Below, in pieces: positions 1 to 6,214 of a DNA stretch of 7,575 nucleotides. The notes beneath the pieces were generated by a model. That model was not told the DNA's origin. It ran no database searches and worked only from the letters and a program-made list of their open reading frames with translations. This DNA is from Hymenobacter sp. (GTDB lineage Bacteria; Bacteroidota; Bacteroidia; Cytophagales; Hymenobacteraceae), in NCBI GenBank assembly GCA_025362615.1, contig JANYFQ010000154.1, positions 1 through 7,575 of the forward strand, read 5' to 3'. Position 1 is the stretch's first letter. Each line of letters begins with the position of its first letter. A program made the position numbers and the translations under genes.

Positions 1-31
1 GAATGCCCGACCCCCGGGCTAGTTTTGTGCT

Positions 32-1096
32 GTGCCCACTAAAAACCTCCTCCCACGCCTGCTGCTTGCGGGGCTGCTGCTGCCCTTGGTCGGTTGCCTG
101 AAAACGCTGCTGCAACCCCGCCGCGAATTCGCGGCCTACGCCCCGGCCGCCGCCCCCGACTACGCCCAGGACAGTTGCTGGGCCGCCCTGCCCACCCGTC
201 GCGATTCGGCCGATGCCGTGCCCCAGCGCTCCGGCTTGCGCGATGCCCAGGCCACGGCCGCAGCCGATGTTTTCTTCGTGCATCCGACCACTTTTTACCG
301 TTCGGCTGCGTGGAATGCCGACTTGGCGCAAGGGAAAGTCAATCGATTTACCGACCGCACCACCATCCGCCAGCAGGCCACGGCCTTCAACGCGGCGGGC
401 CGCATCTATGCGCCGCGCTACCGGCAGGCCACGCTGTACTCGTTTTTCGATGAGGAGAACCCGGCTAACGGCCAGGCGGCTTTGGACTTAGCGTATGATG
501 ATGTGCGGGCTGCCTTTCAATATTATCTGGCGCATTACAACCAAAACCGGCCGCTCATCATTGCCGGGCACAGCCAGGGCACGGCCCACGCCACGCGCCT
601 GCTGCACGAGTTTTTCGACCACGACCCGGCCTTGCGCCACCGCTTGGTGGCCGCTTACCTCATCGGTTTTAAGGTGAAACCCGACGAATACCGGGCCATC
701 CGGCCCTGCCCCGACAGCCTGGCCACGGGGTGTTTCGTGGCCTATAATTCGGTGGCCACGGGCAACGAGTACCCGCCCTTCGCGCCCTGCGCCGTCACCA
801 ACCCCCTCACCTGGACGCTCGACACGCTGCTGGCCCCGGCCACCCTCAACCGGGGCGGGGTAGGCGTGGACATGAAAGGCATCGACCCGCAACTCACCAG
901 CGCCCAGATTCATCGGGGCTTGCTGTGGGTGGTGCCGCCCAAGCCCGGCGGCTACCCGCGCTTCCTGCTGCCCGGCCGCGCCGAGCTACGCCACTCCTTC
1001 CACATCGCCGATTATGGCTTGTTTTACGTGAACATCCGCACCAACGCCGTGGCGCGGGTGCGGGCCTGGCAGCAACGGCAGGCGGGGACGAAATAG
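32..1096 (+). CDS. DUF3089 family alpha/beta-hydrolase-like lipoprotein
   Basis: This 354-residue protein has a lipoprotein signal: a short n-region with one Lys and one Arg, a leucine-rich core, and the lipobox LVGC with Cys22 as the lipidation site, so it is probably anchored in the envelope. The body matches DUF3089, an alpha/beta-hydrolase-like family without a firm biochemical role. Visible marks are DVFFVHPTTFY (79-89), the nucleophile elbow GHSQG (179-183, Ser181), and a C-terminal HxADYGLFY segment where His324 is the candidate catalytic base. I assume the acid lies between them but cannot assign it. The start is GTG at 32. An in-frame TAG at 20-22 rules out anything further upstream, and a later start would destroy the signal peptide. 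No Shine-Dalgarno is seen. The gene runs convergently into the downstream SDR gene with 30 bp between stops and no evident terminator. Substrate unknown; hydrolase activity is inferred only from the motif. Confidence 0.88.
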   Translation: MPTKNLLPRLLLAGLLLPLVGCLKTLLQPRREFAAYAPAAAPDYAQDSCWAALPTRRDSADAVPQRSGLRDAQATAAADVFFVHPTTFYRSAAWNADLAQGKVNRFTDRTTIRQQATAFNAAGRIYAPRYRQATLYSFFDEENPANGQAALDLAYDDVRAAFQYYLAHYNQNRPLIIAGHSQGTAHATRLLHEFFDHDPALRHRLVAAYLIGFKVKPDEYRAIRPCPDSLATGCFVAYNSVATGNEYPPFAPCAVTNPLTWTLDTLLAPATLNRGGVGVDMKGIDPQLTSAQIHRGLLWVVPPKPGGYPRFLLPGRAELRHSFHIADYGLFYVNIRTNAVARVRAWQQRQAGTK

Positions 1097-1126
1097 GGGG
1101 TTGGGTCGATGTACCACCGTTCTGCG

Positions 1127-1969
1127 CTACTCCCCGGCCGGAAAATCGGCCGCGTCGCCCATGTCGGCATACTCGGCCAATTCTTTCAACAGGCCCTCAA
1201 ATTTTTCCCGCGCCCCCTTCACGGCGGCTTTGCCGAGGGGCAAATGCACGGGCGGGTTTTCGAGTTGTACCACGTCGTACATGGCCTGGGCGGCGCGGTC
1301 GGGGTCGCCGGGCTGCCGGCCGCTGTTGCCGGCAATGCTGGCCATGTTTTGGCCGGCCGTGGCTTCGTAATCCGCGATTTTGGGCTTGGTGTACGTCGCC
1401 GATTCGCCGGCCCACTTGGTGCGGAAACCGCTGGGTTCGATGTTTGTGACTTTGATGCCGAGCGGGGCGAGTTGCAGGGCCAGGCTCTCGCCAATGCCTT
1501 CGAGGGCAAACTTGGAGGCGTTGTAGATGCCCACCCCCGGAAAGGCCCGTAACCCGCCGATGCTGGTGATGTTGAGGATGTGGCCCGTGCGGCGCTCGCG
1601 CAGGTGCGGCAGCACCGCCCGTAGCACCCGCAGCGGCCCAAACACGTTCACGTCGAATTGCTGCTGTACTTCTTCCTCGCCCACCTCTTCAATGGGACCG
1701 AGCGAGCCATAGCCCGCGTTATTGACGATGATATCAAGGTGCCCCAGCGCCGCGATGGCTTCCGCTACCGCGCCCGGCACCCGCGCTACATCGCTGACAT
1801 CGAGCAGGATGCCGACACCATTGGGAGCTGATTTTTGGGTGAATTCGTCGGCCTGCGCCTGCTGACGGAAGGTGGCGGCTACTTTATCGCCTTTGGCGAG
1901 CAGCAGCGTGGCGAGGCTTTCGCCGAAACCGGACGACGCGCCGGTGATGAACCAGTTTTTCTGAGACAT
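1127..1969 (-). CDS. classical SDR family NAD(P)-dependent oxidoreductase
   Basis: A 280-residue Rossmann-fold oxidoreductase of the classical short-chain dehydrogenase/reductase type. The cofactor loop TGASSGFG is at 9-16, Asp58 sits in the LLDVSD adenine-pocket motif, NNAG is at 83-86, and the catalytic tetrad is Asn108, Ser136, Tyr149 and Lys153 (YNASK). The Ser-to-Tyr spacing of 13 is the family norm. Arg35 at the end of the second strand favours NADPH over NADH. The C-terminal PPVHLPLG motif and overall layout resemble the 17-beta-hydroxysteroid-dehydrogenase-like subgroup, but the substrate cannot be read from sequence. I chose the ATG at 1969 (MSQKNWF) because the fold begins at once; an in-frame ATG at 2029 would add 20 low-complexity Pro/Asn/Gln residues. 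It is divergent from the esterase gene with 90 bp between starts and convergent with the DUF3089 gene, so it is probably transcribed alone. Confidence 0.93.
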   Translation of the reverse strand: MSQKNWFITGASSGFGESLATLLLAKGDKVAATFRQQAQADEFTQKSAPNGVGILLDVSDVARVPGAVAEAIAALGHLDIIVNNAGYGSLGPIEEVGEEEVQQQFDVNVFGPLRVLRAVLPHLRERRTGHILNITSIGGLRAFPGVGIYNASKFALEGIGESLALQLAPLGIKVTNIEPSGFRTKWAGESATYTKPKIADYEATAGQNMASIAGNSGRQPGDPDRAAQAMYDVVQLENPPVHLPLGKAAVKGAREKFEGLLKELAEYADMGDAADFPAGE

Positions 1970-1989
1970 GAGCTGGGGGTTGTTTGAAG

Positions 1990-2023
1990 TTGGTATAGAC
2001 GGATGGGGCGGCTGATTGTTTTG
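1990..2023 (+). promoter_or_regulatory. possible Bacteroidota -33/-7 promoter for the secreted esterase gene
   Basis: TTG at 1990-1992 lies 23 bases before TTGTTTTG (2016-2023), one mismatch from the Bacteroidota -7 consensus TAnnTTTG. The spacing is at the long end of what is known. Transcription would start near 2030, about 30 bases before the ATG at 2060. A second weak match (ATAATTTG, 2028-2035) is also present. This is pattern matching only. Confidence 0.22.
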
Positions 2024-2059
2024 GGGCATAATTTGGGGCCGCTGCTTATCTTCACACTC

Positions 2060-3481
2060 ATGAAACGACTTTTCACCCTTTGGCTCAGCCTGCTGACCAC
2101 CGCTTTATCCGCCCAAACCACCCTTACCCTCACCAGCATCCCGGCCAACACGCCCGCTGGAGCCACCGTTTACGTTGCGGGTACGTTCAATAACTGGGAC
2201 CCTGGCAGCCCCGCCTACGCGCTGACTGTCAATGCCAGTAACAATCAATACAGCATTACCCTACCGGCGACCGTCACGGGCAGTATCGAGTACAAATTCA
2301 CCCGTGGCACCTGGCCCACCGGCGAAACCGGGGCCAGCAACGCCGCCGTGCCCAACCGTCGCTACACCGTGGGCAGCGGCAGCGGCCCGGTGCTGCACAC
2401 GGTGCTGAACTGGCAGGATTTGGGCGGCCCCGGTGGCGGCGGCGCGACCTCGACGGCGGCGGCCAACGTGCAAGTCATCAGCACCAGTTTTGCGATGCCG
2501 CAACTTGGCCGCACCCGCCGCGTGTGGCTCTACCTGCCGCCCGCCTACGCGGCCAATCCTACCCGCCGCTACCCGGTGCTGTATATGCACGACGGCCAGA
2601 ATGTGTTTGATGCTGCTACCAGCTTTTCGGGCGAATGGGGCGTGGATGAGGCCCTTAACCAACTGGCTGCCAGCGGCCAGGATGCCGCCGGCTGCATTGT
2701 GGTGGCCATCGACAACGGCGGCACCAACCGCCTCAACGAGTACTCGCCCTGGGCCAACCCTCAGTACGGCGGCGGCCAGGGCGACCAGTACCTCGACTTC
2801 ATCACCCAAACGCTTAAACCCTACATCGATAGCAACTACCGCACCCAGCCGGCCCGCGAGTTCACGGGCATCGGCGGCAGCAGTATGGGCGGACTAATTT
2901 CGACTTACGCCGCCCTGCGGCACCCCACGGTGTTCGGCAAGGTGCTGAGTTTTTCGCCCGCCTACTGGTTTGCTTACCCGCAACTGCTGGCCTACGCCCG
3001 CCAGCACCCGGCCAACCCCAACACCCGGTTCTACTTCATGAGCGGCACCACCGAAAGCCTCAGCCTCGTGCCCCAGATGACGGCCCTGCGCGATTCGCTG
3101 CAACGCGGCGGCGTACCGGTCGCCAATCTGCGCCTGCTCACCCTGGCCGACGGCCAGCACAGCGAGTGGTTCTGGCGGCGCGAGTTTCCGGCGGCTTACC
3201 AGTGGCTCTTCGCGCCGGCTGCACCCTCGGCCACCTCAGCCGCCAACCGCCTTAAATGCAGTGTTTTTCCAAACCCTACGGGTCGCCTGCTGCGGGTGGC
3301 GTTGCCTGCCGGCACGGCCGGTGCCCAATTGGTTTTGCGCGATAACACGGGCCGCATCGTACGGCAAACGGCTGTGCGCCCAAGCCAGGACGTGGACGTG
3401 AGCGGCTTGCCCGCCGGCGTTTACAACTGGCGCATCAGTGCTGGCAACCGGGCCGATAGCGGGCGGTTTGTGCGGGAATAG
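2060..3481 (+). CDS. secreted esterase: starch-binding-like domain + esterase (PF00756-type) + T9SS sorting tail
   Basis: This 473-residue protein has four parts. Residues 1-18 are a signal peptide, with likely cleavage at LSA|Q. Residues about 20-105 form a beta-sandwich of the CBM20/starch-binding-like kind (VYVAGTFNNWDPG, then IEYKFTRGTW and NRRY). After a Gly-rich linker (122-128), residues about 137-385 are an alpha/beta-hydrolase of the Esterase D/enterochelin-esterase family: oxyanion-side motif YMHDGQN, nucleophile elbow GSSMG with Ser275, probable acid Glu332 (SGTTES) and His367 (GQHSEW). Residues about 399-473 match the type A sorting domain of type IX secretion: VFPNP at 402-406, LRDNTGR, GLPAGVY and a basic end. 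It should therefore be exported and released or attached at the cell surface, acting on an acylated substrate, perhaps a glycan ester; the substrate is inference. The ATG at 2060 is chosen over an in-frame ATG at 2003 because it opens the signal peptide. Confidence 0.9.
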   Translation: MKRLFTLWLSLLTTALSAQTTLTLTSIPANTPAGATVYVAGTFNNWDPGSPAYALTVNASNNQYSITLPATVTGSIEYKFTRGTWPTGETGASNAAVPNRRYTVGSGSGPVLHTVLNWQDLGGPGGGGATSTAAANVQVISTSFAMPQLGRTRRVWLYLPPAYAANPTRRYPVLYMHDGQNVFDAATSFSGEWGVDEALNQLAASGQDAAGCIVVAIDNGGTNRLNEYSPWANPQYGGGQGDQYLDFITQTLKPYIDSNYRTQPAREFTGIGGSSMGGLISTYAALRHPTVFGKVLSFSPAYWFAYPQLLAYARQHPANPNTRFYFMSGTTESLSLVPQMTALRDSLQRGGVPVANLRLLTLADGQHSEWFWRREFPAAYQWLFAPAAPSATSAANRLKCSVFPNPTGRLLRVALPAGTAGAQLVLRDNTGRIVRQTAVRPSQDVDVSGLPAGVYNWRISAGNRADSGRFVRE

Positions 3482-3516
3482 GGGGGCGGGCTGAACAGCG
3501 TGGGGATGCCGTTATG

Positions 3517-3534
3517 AGCCATCAGCTGACGGCT
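3517..3534. promoter_or_regulatory. 18-bp near-perfect dyad upstream of guaB, possible operator
   Basis: Outer arms AGCC/GGCT flank the perfect 8-bp palindrome TCAGCTGA, with one mismatched pair between them. There is no loop, so it reads as a DNA-binding site rather than an RNA hairpin. It lies 46 bp before the guaB ATG and just ahead of a weak -7-like element. The binding protein, if any, is unknown. Confidence 0.3.
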
Positions 3535-3549
3535 ATCGGCCAACGAGCG

Positions 3550-3557
3550 TACCTTTA
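3550..3557 (+). promoter_or_regulatory. weak -7-like element before guaB
   Basis: TACCTTTA differs from the Bacteroidota -7 consensus TAnnTTTG in the last base. No TTG is found at the expected distance upstream, so support is weak. If real, transcription would begin about seven bases further on, close to the left arm of the leader hairpin. Confidence 0.18.
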
Positions 3558-3560
3558 CCC

Positions 3561-3580
3561 GGCAAAAGCCCCCTTTTGCC
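3561..3580 (+). promoter_or_regulatory. perfect inverted repeat abutting the guaB start codon
   Basis: The arms GGCAAAAG (3561-3568) and CTTTTGCC (3573-3580) pair perfectly over 8 bp around a CCCC loop. The right arm ends on the base before the ATG at 3581. As RNA it would fold the whole zone where a ribosome first contacts the message; as DNA it could be an operator. The repeat is certain; the function is inferred. Confidence 0.55.
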
Positions 3581-5059
3581 ATGGCCGACCCCGCCGCCCC
3601 CAAAATTGCCTTCGAGGCCCTCACGTTCGACGACGTGCTGCTGCTGCCGGCCTACTCCGACGTGCTGCCCCGCGACTGCGACACCAGCACCCGCCTCACG
3701 CCCCGCCTCACGCTGCAAACCCCGCTGCTTTCGGCCGCGATGGACACCGTGACCGAGGCCGACATGGCCATGGCCCTGGCCCAGGAAGGCGGCCTGGGCA
3801 TCATCCACAAAAACATGAGCGTGGCCAAGCAGGCCGAGCAGGTGCGCCGCGTCAAACGCGCCGAATCGGCCCTCATCCAGGACCCCTTCACCTTGGGGCC
3901 TGCCGCCACCCTGGCCGACGCCAAGAAGCTCATGCGCCAGCACGGCATCGGCGGCATCCCCGTCATCGAGGCCGACCGCCGCCTCGTCGGCATCCTCACC
4001 AACCGCGACCTGCGCTTCGAGAAAGACCTGGCCCGCCCCGTGGCCGCCGTCATGACCCCGCTCGCCCGCCTCATCACCGCCCCCGCCGGCATCGACCAAA
4101 CCCTGGCCGAAGAGCTGCTCCAGCACAGCAAGGTCGAAAAGCTGCCCCTCGTGGACCCCGACGGCCGCCTCGCGGGCTTGATGACCTACAAGGACATCCG
4201 CAAGCGCCGCCGCACCCCCCGCGCCAGCAAGGACGCGCAAGGCCGCCTGCGCGTCGGGGCCGCTGTCGGCGTCACGCCCGACCTCATGCAGCGCGTGGCC
4301 GCGTTGGTCGAGGCCGGGGTTGATTTACTCAGCATTGATACCGCCCACGGCCACAGCCGAGGCGTACTCGAAGCCGTGCGCCTCATCAAAGCCACCTACC
4401 CCCACGTGGACTTGATGGCCGGCAACATCGCCACCGAAGCCGGGGCGCGGGCGCTGGCCGATGCTGGGGCTGATATAGTCAAGGTTGGTGTTGGCCCTGG
4501 GTCAATTTGCACCACCCGCATCATCGCCGGCATTGGTGTGCCGCAGCTTTCGGCCGTACTCGAAGCCGCCCGCGGCCTCGTGGGCACCGGGGCCACGCTC
4601 GTGGCCGACGGCGGCCTCAAATTCTCGGGCGACATCGTGAAGGCGCTTGCCGGCGGGGCCGCCGCCGTCATGGTCGGCTCGCTGCTGGCCGGCACCGAAG
4701 AAGCCCCCGGCGACCTCATTATCTACGAGGGCCGCAAGTACAAAAGCTACCGGGGCATGGGCTCGGTCGAGGCGATGGAAGACGGCTCGAAGGACCGTTA
4801 CTTTCAGGACGCCGAGGACGACGTGAAGAAGCTCGTGCCCGAGGGCATCGTGGGCCGGGTGCCCTTCAAAGGCCCCGTCAGCGAGGTCGTGTACCAGCTC
4901 GTGGGCGGCCTGCGGGCCGGCATGGGCTACGTGGGGGCCAAGGACCTGGCCGCCCTGCAAGCCGCCCAGTTCGTGCGCATCACCGGGGCCGGCCTGCGCG
5001 AAAGCCACCCGCACGACGTGCAAATCACCCGCGAAGCCCCCAACTACAGCCCCCGCTGA
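3581..5059 (+). CDS. guaB: IMP dehydrogenase
   Basis: This enzyme oxidises IMP to XMP with NAD+, the committed step of guanine nucleotide synthesis in the cytoplasm; it normally works as a tetramer/octamer. The 492 residues match the usual bacterial length. The N-terminal barrel opens with LTFDDVLLLPAYSDVLP (14-30) and SAAMDTVTE. Two CBS domains lie at about 95-152 and 156-208, where purine nucleotides bind in relatives. Next come IDTAHGH (252-258), the potassium loop GVGPGSICTT with catalytic Cys310, the phosphate-binding DGGLKFSGD (343-351), and YKSYRGMGS. The mobile flap carries the water-activating Arg406-Tyr407 pair (KDRYFQ), then EGIVGRVPFKG. The C-terminal ESHPHDVQIT segment completes the potassium site. 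Every key residue is present, so it should be active. The ATG at 3581 matches family N-termini. Its 99-bp leader holds two inverted repeats; the next gene follows after 66 bp without a visible terminator. Confidence 0.98.
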   Translation: MADPAAPKIAFEALTFDDVLLLPAYSDVLPRDCDTSTRLTPRLTLQTPLLSAAMDTVTEADMAMALAQEGGLGIIHKNMSVAKQAEQVRRVKRAESALIQDPFTLGPAATLADAKKLMRQHGIGGIPVIEADRRLVGILTNRDLRFEKDLARPVAAVMTPLARLITAPAGIDQTLAEELLQHSKVEKLPLVDPDGRLAGLMTYKDIRKRRRTPRASKDAQGRLRVGAAVGVTPDLMQRVAALVEAGVDLLSIDTAHGHSRGVLEAVRLIKATYPHVDLMAGNIATEAGARALADAGADIVKVGVGPGSICTTRIIAGIGVPQLSAVLEAARGLVGTGATLVADGGLKFSGDIVKALAGGAAAVMVGSLLAGTEEAPGDLIIYEGRKYKSYRGMGSVEAMEDGSKDRYFQDAEDDVKKLVPEGIVGRVPFKGPVSEVVYQLVGGLRAGMGYVGAKDLAALQAAQFVRITGAGLRESHPHDVQITREAPNYSPR

Positions 5060-5125
5060 ACCAAGCGCGGTGCCCGACCCGTTGCCGGTTGCCAGCCCCT
5101 TTCATTCACCCAACCCGCCGCCGCT

Positions 5126-5407
5126 ATGCTCCGCACCGACCTCATTACCATTGACCCCCATATTACAGGGGGTACGCCGGTTTTCACTGGAACCAGGGTG
5201 CCCATCAAAGCTCTATTCGATTACCTCGGCGGCGACGAGCCGCTGACGACGTTTCTTTACGATTTCCCTTCGGTGAGCCGTGAGCAGGCCCAAGGCGTGC
5301 TGGTGGCGGCCCAGGCTGCGCTGCTACCGGCCGCCTTTTGGGTCGAGCCCGCTCAAATAGATTTTTCCTTCGCCGAAAACCGCCCGCCCCGTGAAGTTGC
5401 TGCTTGA
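5126..5407 (+). CDS. DUF433 domain antitoxin
   Basis: A 93-residue protein matching DUF433 (PF04255), a small winged-helix-like family that usually serves as antitoxin to DUF5615 PIN-like toxins. The diagnostic stretch is ITIDPHITGGTPVFTGTRVP (7-26), followed by LFDYLGGDEPLTTFLYDFPSVSREQ, which fits the domain's helical half. Residues after about 70 form a tail with little recognisable pattern, ending in a basic/acidic PPREVAA. As an antitoxin it should neutralise its partner by direct binding, and it may repress its own promoter; both are inferred from the family. Its stop overlaps the start of the toxin frame by 17 bp, the coupling expected of a toxin-antitoxin operon. The partner is interrupted by a stop codon, so this may now be an orphan antitoxin. 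It begins 66 bp after guaB on the same strand, and readthrough from guaB is possible. Confidence 0.88.
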   Translation: MLRTDLITIDPHITGGTPVFTGTRVPIKALFDYLGGDEPLTTFLYDFPSVSREQAQGVLVAAQAALLPAAFWVEPAQIDFSFAENRPPREVAA

Positions 5408-5720
5408 CGAGCAACTGCCTCGCCGCCTCGTGCATCGGCTCGTTCCCTTGCACGACGCGCTGACGGTGGCCGACATGGCGTGGGTGGGCAAGAAAAACGG
5501 CGAACTGCTTAATTTACTGGTGGAACATGGGTTCGGAGCCTTTCTCACAGCCGACAAAAGAATGCGTCACGAAAACTGGCTGTAATATACTGTCCCGGTC
5601 ATTTTTCTCTGTGTGCCGAATTTGCGTTGCGATACATTCTGGCCGCTATTGCCGCAGGTATTGGCCCTGTTGGCACAGCTGAATCTGTCAGGCGGGGTGC
5701 ATATCGTGAGCGTTGCGTAA
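5391..5720 (+). pseudogene. DUF5615 PIN-like toxin interrupted by an in-frame TAA at codon 65
   Basis: The frame starts at GTG 5391 and reads MKLLLDEQLPRRLVHRL, a typical DUF5615/Mut7-C PIN-like opening with acidic Asp6 and Glu7. It then shows WVGKKNGELL (31-40) and FLTADKRMRH (51-60, Asp55), the other expected core motifs of this putative ribonuclease. TAA at 5583-5585 ends the 64-residue product, while family members usually run to about 110. Translation past the stop in the same frame gives YTVPVIFLCVPNLR, then WPLLPQVLALLAQL and GGVHIVSVA, before a TAA at 5718-5720. This fits the missing C-terminal third of the family, and the whole frame is 109 codons. The lesion is therefore one nonsense codon with no frameshift. 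It could be a dead toxin, a sequencing error, or a readthrough stop. The start overlaps the DUF433 gene by 17 bp. Confidence 0.82.
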
Positions 5721-5756
5721 GTTGCGCTCACAATCAAACCTTTCATCCCAAGTCGC

Positions 5757-6134
5757 ATGAAAAAAGTGTTTCTCTCCGCCGCGCTGGCGCTGGCCGTGGC
5801 TGGCTCGTGGGCGTTTTACCCTAAGCCCGAAGGGCCGACGGGGTATATGATGGTAATCAGTAGCGTGGCAGCCGGGTCAATTTTTAGCGGCATATCAGCT
5901 ACTATCACAACCGTGGCCCCCGACGGAACTGAGAAAAAGATACCTGTCGAATTTAAGCGTGCTAGTGCCAAAAAAGCGGCAGAAAGCTTGGAAGATGTAC
6001 AAGTAGCGGCCCTGGCCAAGGTCAACGAATATGCTCGTACGGGCTGGCGTTTAGTCAATTCAACCCCCAGCGCCCTAACTGCCCAAGGAAATACCATCGT
6101 TTATCAAAATGTCTATTTGCTGGAGAAGCAGTAG
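5757..6134 (+). CDS. small exported protein with DUF4177-like C-terminal half, function unknown
   Basis: A 125-residue protein that I do not recognise as a named family. Residues 1-19 form a signal peptide (Lys2-Lys3, then an Ala/Leu/Val core ending SWA before Phe20); there is no lipobox cysteine, so it should be soluble in the periplasm or outside. Residues 28-70 are rich in beta-forming residues (YMMVISSV, ATITTVAPDGTEKKIPVEFK). The second half, with DVQVAALAKVNEYARTGWRL (80-99) followed by VNSTPSALTAQGNT and a final IVYQNVYLLEK strand, resembles the small DUF4177-type alpha/beta fold common in Bacteroidota. There is no catalytic signature. It starts 36 bp after the end of the broken toxin frame and ends just before the strong hairpin at 6145-6194. 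Its codons are visibly less GC-rich than those of guaB, compatible with recent acquisition or weak expression. Confidence 0.78.
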   Translation: MKKVFLSAALALAVAGSWAFYPKPEGPTGYMMVISSVAAGSIFSGISATITTVAPDGTEKKIPVEFKRASAKKAAESLEDVQVAALAKVNEYARTGWRLVNSTPSALTAQGNTIVYQNVYLLEKQ

Positions 6135-6144
6135 AACGCGTTGT

Positions 6145-6194
6145 ATGCAACAAAAACGGCCGCTTCATTGCTGAAGCGGCCGTTTTTGTTGCAT
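6145..6194. terminator. bidirectional intrinsic terminator, 23-bp perfect stem
   Basis: The arms 6145-6167 and 6172-6194 are exact reverse complements around a TTGC loop. The core is GCCGCTTCA/TGAAGCGGC, flanked by AAAAA on the left and TTTTT on the right, so either strand gives a GC-rich hairpin followed by a U-tract. It lies between the converging ends of the small exported protein gene (6134) and the acyl-CoA dehydrogenase gene (6215), where a shared terminator is expected. Confidence 0.92.
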
Positions 6195-6214
6195 CAAATT
6201 GATTCAGCCAATTT

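Noticed and set aside
5..26. Short stem GCCCG/CGGGC followed by TAGTTTT, resembling a terminator of an upstream gene
   Set aside because: Only 5 bp of pairing and a broken T-tract at the window edge; the upstream gene is not visible.
20..27. TAGTTTTG, an exact match to the Bacteroidota -7 consensus TAnnTTTG, just before the GTG of the DUF3089 gene
   Set aside because: Transcription would start at about 34, inside the gene, and no downstream start codon keeps the signal peptide. The -33 region would fall at or off the window edge, so it cannot be tested.
1097..1126. Search for a terminator between the convergent DUF3089 and SDR genes
   Set aside because: No stem with a following T-tract could be found on either strand in this 30-bp gap.
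1970..2029. 20-residue N-terminal extension of the SDR from an upstream in-frame ATG
   Set aside because: The added stretch is low-complexity and not part of the SDR fold, which starts right after the ATG at 1969.
2003..2059. 19-residue N-terminal extension of the secreted esterase from an upstream in-frame ATG
   Set aside because: It would bury the signal peptide beginning MKRLFTLW; the ATG at 2060 gives a normal export signal.
3514..4323. Long Arg/Pro/His-rich open frame overlapping guaB
   Set aside because: It is a shadow frame in GC-rich coding sequence; its composition is not protein-like, and guaB in the other frame has every family motif.
4502..5023. Open frame antisense to guaB
   Set aside because: High GC leaves few stop codons on the opposite strand; there is no recognisable domain and it lies wholly inside guaB.
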